IMG/VR virus record: IMGVR_UViG_3300036830_000056 | Coordinates: 1-40,767 of that record | DNA length: 40,767 bases | Source of the DNA: a virus | Strand: one strand, 5' to 3' | Part shown: piece after piece, positions 37,967-40,767 of the stretch | Layout: each line of letters opens with the position of its first letter | Numbering within the stretch: position 1 is the first letter of the stretch | The notes under the pieces: generated by a model | Told to the model about the DNA's origin: nothing | The model's input: only the letters and a program-made list of their open reading frames with translations | The model's database searches: none | Translations under genes and position numbers: made by a program

Positions 37967-37988
37967 AGGTGCAAATTAGGTGCACTTT
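37967..37988. repeat. Arm-type repeat cluster 2 (two 11-bp units)
   Basis: AGGTGCAAATT (37967-37977) and AGGTGCACTTT (37978-37988) repeat units 2 and 3 of the first cluster, same orientation, 245 bases away. The cluster overlaps the stop codon of the integrase gene. Together the two clusters bracket the att core. Confidence 0.7.
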
Positions 37989-39177
37989 ACGCCACCTGCT
38001 GCCGCTTGCGTCTGCCCTGCACCTGCACCGGCTGCACCTGACGCGGCCGGCCCTTCTTCGCCTGCTTCAGGACCTGCTCGTAGTGCTCGCGGCCACCCTG
38101 CACCGCCTGCTGCAGGCTTTTGCTGGTGGCATGCCCATAGATGTCGAGCATGCGCCGGCTCGTCCACCCGCCCATCACCTGCAGGGTCGAGGCGTCGGTC
38201 CCGTTCTCCTGCTGCGTCGTCGTGCCGGTGTGACGCAGGGCGTGATTGCTGATGCCCTGCATGCCGCGCTCCCTGAAATAGCGCGTATTGAAGACGGAGA
38301 CGTTGGCCGGGCAGATCCAGCCCTCGGCCCATGCCCGCGTGCGGGGCACCGTCAGCCGGCGCGGCTGCGCCGGGAACAGATAACGCTGCTCGGGTGTCTG
38401 CAGCTGCTGGCGTAGTTCCTTCATCAGCGCGGCGTCGACGGGCACATGGTCTACATGCCCGCCCTTGCGCCTGACACTGATCCATGCCGTCTTCGCATGC
38501 ACGGGGCTCAGGTCCGTCCGCTGCAGGCGGCACACCTCCCCGAGCCGTGGCAGGGCCAGCAGCGTGACGCGGTTGATCAGGCTGTACGGCATGGGCATGC
38601 TGCGCACCGTCTCGTAGTCAGCCGGCGTCTGGAGAATCGGCCGCACAAACTCGTCGGTCTTCCATGGGTGAACCTTGCGGGCCGGGGAGAATTCCAGCCG
38701 CCCCATGGCTTCCGCCCACGACAGACAGCCTTTGATGATGTTCAGCTCCCGATTGACGGTCTGCTTGGACAGGAACCGCCCACGACTGAACACCTTCAGC
38801 CGCCCCTGTCGCCAGTGTTCGATGGCGAGGCGGTCTATTTTCGTCAGGTCCTGATTGCCCACGGCCGCGAGGAACGTGGCCAGCGTGGGCTCGTCCTTCG
38901 TGCTGGCGGTCGCGGGGTGATCAATCTTCGCGTGCGCCAGATATTCCTGAATGTGCGCAGCCAGCAGGAACACCGGCTCGTCGGCCTTCTCAATCGGGAT
39001 CCCCGACTCCTGCAGGGCACGGTCACCCCGCTTCTTATCACTGATGCGCCGCGCGGCTGACTTGGTGGACGCCAGCGTCACCCATCGTCGCTTGCCGTTC
39101 TTCATGACCTGCTCTCGCCACTTGTGTTTGCAGGTGTCCTGATTCGGGCACTTGCACTGCTTTGTCATCGTTGCCAT
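37987..39177 (-). CDS. int: Tyrosine recombinase (phage integrase)
   Basis: The 396-residue protein has a short N-terminal Cys motif (CKCPNQDTCKHKW), an arm-binding region, a core-binding domain (VNRELNIIKGCLSWAEAMGR) and the catalytic domain with R211 in LLALPRLGEVCRL, K238 in SVRRKGGHVDHV, H312 and R315 in NHALRHTG, W338 in MGGWTSRRML and nucleophile Y347 in LDIYGH. All catalytic residues are present. It should recombine the adjacent attP with a host tRNA-Glu gene. AAAGGA lies ten bases before the ATG. The excisionase-like gene is just upstream. Confidence 0.92.
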   Translation of the reverse strand: MATMTKQCKCPNQDTCKHKWREQVMKNGKRRWVTLASTKSAARRISDKKRGDRALQESGIPIEKADEPVFLLAAHIQEYLAHAKIDHPATASTKDEPTLATFLAAVGNQDLTKIDRLAIEHWRQGRLKVFSRGRFLSKQTVNRELNIIKGCLSWAEAMGRLEFSPARKVHPWKTDEFVRPILQTPADYETVRSMPMPYSLINRVTLLALPRLGEVCRLQRTDLSPVHAKTAWISVRRKGGHVDHVPVDAALMKELRQQLQTPEQRYLFPAQPRRLTVPRTRAWAEGWICPANVSVFNTRYFRERGMQGISNHALRHTGTTTQQENGTDASTLQVMGGWTSRRMLDIYGHATSKSLQQAVQGGREHYEQVLKQAKKGRPRQVQPVQVQGRRKRQQVA

Positions 39178-39213
39178 TGTCGTGTCGTCCTTTGTCGTTT
39201 GTCGTGCGTTGTC

Positions 39214-39429
39214 TCAGCGGGCCACAGGGACGCGATGCGCATCGAGGTACGCATCCAGATCACTGCGGCGGTAGCGATTCAGTCGGCCCAACTTCGTGAA
39301 CACAATTTTCCGCTGCGTGGTCCACTTGCGCAGCGTCTCCGTGGCGATGCCCAGATAGTTTGCGGCTTCCACAATGGACAGCATCGGGTCGGCGTTGGTC
39401 GTACGCGGCGTCATTTGTGTCGTCTTCAT
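39214..39429 (-). CDS. xis: Excisionase-like MerR/HTH_17 protein
   Basis: The 71-residue protein is a helix-turn-helix of the excisionase type: MLSIVEAANYLGIATETLRK, WTTQRKIVFTKLGRLNRYRR and SDLDAYLDAH. These small winged helices bind att DNA and turn integrase toward excision. The start is the ATG in the ATGA overlap with the upstream stop (39429), not the longer frame. Gene order xis then int on the same strand is standard. Confidence 0.8.
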   Translation of the reverse strand: MKTTQMTPRTTNADPMLSIVEAANYLGIATETLRKWTTQRKIVFTKLGRLNRYRRSDLDAYLDAHRVPVAR

Positions 39430-39695
39430 TGTTCGTTCCATTCAGTCAGCAACTGCAGGAGTAGAGCCCGCATCGAGATGCCCTTGCGTCGGGCCTTCCG
39501 CGCGGCGGTGGTCCAGAGCTTCGCCGGAATGTGATCCAGCAGGTACCGATGGCTGTCGGGCTGCTTGGAGAAATCGCGCGAGTAACCCCGTTTGCGGGTG
39601 CGGCGTCGGCGGGGGTTTTGACCCGGTAACAACGACGACGACGCCGACGACGACGACGACGACGACGACGACGCAACCTGGCGCACGTCAGTCAT
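39426..39695 (-). CDS. Small protein with poly-Ser tract and RHH-like end
   Basis: The 89-residue protein starts MTDVRQVA, has a run of nine Ser, one Ala and three more Ser from a TCG microsatellite, then a basic stretch (PRRRRTRKRGYS) and a C-terminal part HRYLLDHIPAKLWTTAARKA followed by RRKGISMRALLLQLLTEW, like ribbon-helix-helix proteins. The Ser tract is probably a flexible linker. DNA binding near the integrase module is likely. Confidence 0.6.
   Translation of the reverse strand: MTDVRQVASSSSSSSSSASSSLLPGQNPRRRRTRKRGYSRDFSKQPDSHRYLLDHIPAKLWTTAARKARRKGISMRALLLQLLTEWNEQ
39632..39673. repeat. GAC/CGA trinucleotide microsatellite
   Basis: About fourteen ACG/GAC triplets with one GCC interruption lie inside the gene at 39426-39695 and encode its poly-Ser linker on the minus strand. 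Length could change in steps of one residue by slippage. Confidence 0.8.
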
Positions 39696-40042
39696 CGCGT
39701 CACCGTTGTCACCCGCACCGTGGCGGCTGGACGACCCGGCAACGGCGGGCCGTCCCATGTCGGCGTCACCCAGTCCGCTTGATAGCCAACGCCGAATTCT
39801 TCCTGCACATGGGCGGCGATGTTCTCGGCCATCCACTCACGCACATGGTCAGGAATGTTCGGGGCACAGGGCACCGTGACCGTCAGGACCAGATGCGGCC
39901 CCGGCAGGGTCGGAGCTGCAGGCTGCAGACCAGCCGCCACCTTCGCCAGCTGCTCAAGGGCATCCGCGATCCGGGGCATCGTGTGGTCGTAGAAGGTGGC
40001 ACCCATGCGGGTTTGAAAAAACTTCGGGCCGTTGTCGCTCAT
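39692..40042 (-). CDS. Hypothetical 116-residue protein
   Basis: The protein opens MSDNGPKFFQTRMGATFYDH, with a helix PRIADALEQLAKVAAGL, a Pro-rich turn and a beta/helix part (HLVLTVTVPCAPNIPDHVRE, ENIAAHVQEEFGVGYQADWV). No family named. The ATG follows GAGGCGACACAATC. ATGA overlaps on both sides place it in the small-gene cluster before the excisionase gene. Confidence 0.6.
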   Translation of the reverse strand: MSDNGPKFFQTRMGATFYDHTMPRIADALEQLAKVAAGLQPAAPTLPGPHLVLTVTVPCAPNIPDHVREWMAENIAAHVQEEFGVGYQADWVTPTWDGPPLPGRPAATVRVTTVTR

Positions 40043-40590
40043 GATTGTGTCGCCTCGGTCTGGTTAGCTGCGTTGTCCTCATCGTTCTCGTCCCAAATCC
40101 ATTCCCATGAGCCCACGGCATAGACCGTCTTCGGTCCTTCAGGTGTCTGCAGGACCTCGGCAGGGTAGCGGCGCGGCTCGTCGTCGCCCTCGGTCCACAC
40201 CAGCATCGTGTCGGTCGTCTCGTCGTACTGGGATTTGCCGCCGCCCTCGTCCTGCTTGGCAAGGATGGCCAGCGCGGCGTCGCGTTCAAAATATGGGCAG
40301 GCCCACCCGTTCCAGTGCGCTCCGCGCGTCCAGCCGGGCACCCCGCCCGGAATCCCGTAATCGTAGGTATCAATCAGAAAGCGGCGTCGGACAACGTGGG
40401 TCACGGCGTCTTCGTCCAAACAGCAGCCCTCGCGGCCACAGTAGCGGACGGCTCCACAGATGGCACAGGGCCGCAGCGTCCCGCCGCAGGGGACGTTGTA
40501 AGTGGTCACGCCTTCAGCAGGTCTGCCGCCTCCGTAGGTTGTGCGTCTGGGAAAGATCGTCGGGCAGGGAATGCGTATCGTGTCGCTCAT
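40039..40590 (-). CDS. Hypothetical Cys-rich protein
   Basis: The 183-residue protein (from the ATG in an ATGA overlap at 40590) has a cysteine-rich block, VPCGGTLRPCAICGAVRYCG followed by REGCC, suited to two zinc ions. The rest is acidic and Trp-rich: GWTRGAHWNGWACPYFERDA, EDDEPRRYP-like stretch and VGSWEWIWDENDEDNAA. No family recognised. It belongs to the operon that leads to the integrase gene. Confidence 0.6.
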   Translation of the reverse strand: MSDTIRIPCPTIFPRRTTYGGGRPAEGVTTYNVPCGGTLRPCAICGAVRYCGREGCCLDEDAVTHVVRRRFLIDTYDYGIPGGVPGWTRGAHWNGWACPYFERDAALAILAKQDEGGGKSQYDETTDTMLVWTEGDDEPRRYPAEVLQTPEGPKTVYAVGSWEWIWDENDEDNAANQTEATQS

Positions 40591-40766
40591 GATCGTGTCG
40601 TCTCCGCTTCGCAATGTTCACAGGTGGCACAGGACCAGAAGCGGCCCTCGTGCTCTCGGATGTAGATGGACGATTTGCCCCTGATGAATGGGGCCGGCAG
40701 CATCAGCGTGCCGATAGTGCCTTCGGTCAGCTCCATCAGCGTGCGGCAGGTCGGGCAGGTGTTCAT
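40587..40766 (-). CDS. 59-residue zinc-binding microprotein
   Basis: The gene starts one base before the window end and runs to the ATGA overlap with the next gene. The protein begins MNTCPTCRTLMELTEGTIGT and ends with FWSCATCEHCEAETTRS, giving CPTC and CATCEHC metal-binding clusters. The true start might lie beyond the window if the sequence is not circular here. In a circular genome, the extended -10 promoter at 55-63 would lie just upstream. Confidence 0.6.
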   Translation of the reverse strand: MNTCPTCRTLMELTEGTIGTLMLPAPFIRGKSSIYIREHEGRFWSCATCEHCEAETTRS

Positions 40767-40767
40767 G

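Noticed and set aside
37720-37974. Minus-strand ORF of 84 codons over the att region
   Set aside because: Its PSGIRTRVSALK string is what the reverse strand of a tRNA-Glu 3' end gives when translated. It is an artefact of the att core.
1-40767. CRISPR arrays, insertion sequences, transposases, rRNA genes
   Set aside because: No regular repeat-spacer pattern, transposase motif, terminal inverted repeat with target duplication, or rRNA-like stretch was seen.

Overview
The window reads as the genome, or nearly all of it, of a temperate tailed phage of the siphovirus type with an HK97-like head. Base composition is GC-rich. Genes are packed with ATGA, GTGA or TAATG overlaps and most are preceded by Shine-Dalgarno sequences, so the host is a GC-rich bacterium that I cannot place further. 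No bacterial housekeeping gene is visible. The integrase lies beside an attachment-site region that resembles the 3' half of a tRNA-Glu gene, and phage genes flank that site on both sides (integrase on one side, large terminase on the other). This is the layout of attP in a free or circular phage, not of an integrated prophage. The right-hand gene starts one base before the window end, and the left 135 bases hold what looks like its promoter, so a circularly permuted genome of about 40.8 kb is a reasonable inference.

Nearly everything is on the minus strand and is read from high to low coordinates. (1) 14.5 to 0.1 kb is an early leftward operon behind a TTGACA-N17-TAAGCT promoter. It carries a small HTH protein, a RecT-type annealing protein, a PD-(D/E)XK nuclease-like protein, helper proteins, a 1.2-kb non-coding tract of degenerate GCCNN pentamers, a cold-shock protein, replication proteins, RusA, many small zinc-ribbon proteins, a J-domain protein, a C5-cytosine methyltransferase, an HNH nuclease, a ParB-like protein, a TAGT-type glycosyltransferase and the small terminase subunit. 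(2) 40.8 to 38.0 kb holds small genes, an excisionase-like protein and a tyrosine integrase. (3) 37.9 to 37.7 kb is attP, with two clusters of 11-bp arm-type repeats. (4) 37.6 to 17.8 kb is the late operon: large terminase, portal, S49 protease, major capsid protein, connectors, tail tube, tail chaperones with a -1 frameshift, tape measure, tail hub, fibres or spikes and small membrane or lysis-like proteins.

Only 14.6 to 17.8 kb is on the plus strand. It contains a repressor-like HTH protein followed by seven small genes, several without recognisable homologues, and it converges on the end of the late operon with a 5-bp gap.

The points most worth following are the pentanucleotide tract, the methyltransferase/ParB/glycosyltransferase set that suggests DNA base hypermodification without a visible TET-type oxygenase, a second reading frame inside the methyltransferase gene that also looks like protein, the separation of the two terminase subunits by the lysogeny module, and a nuclease whose catalytic lysine position is alanine. 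All assignments come from reading motifs; no database search was run.
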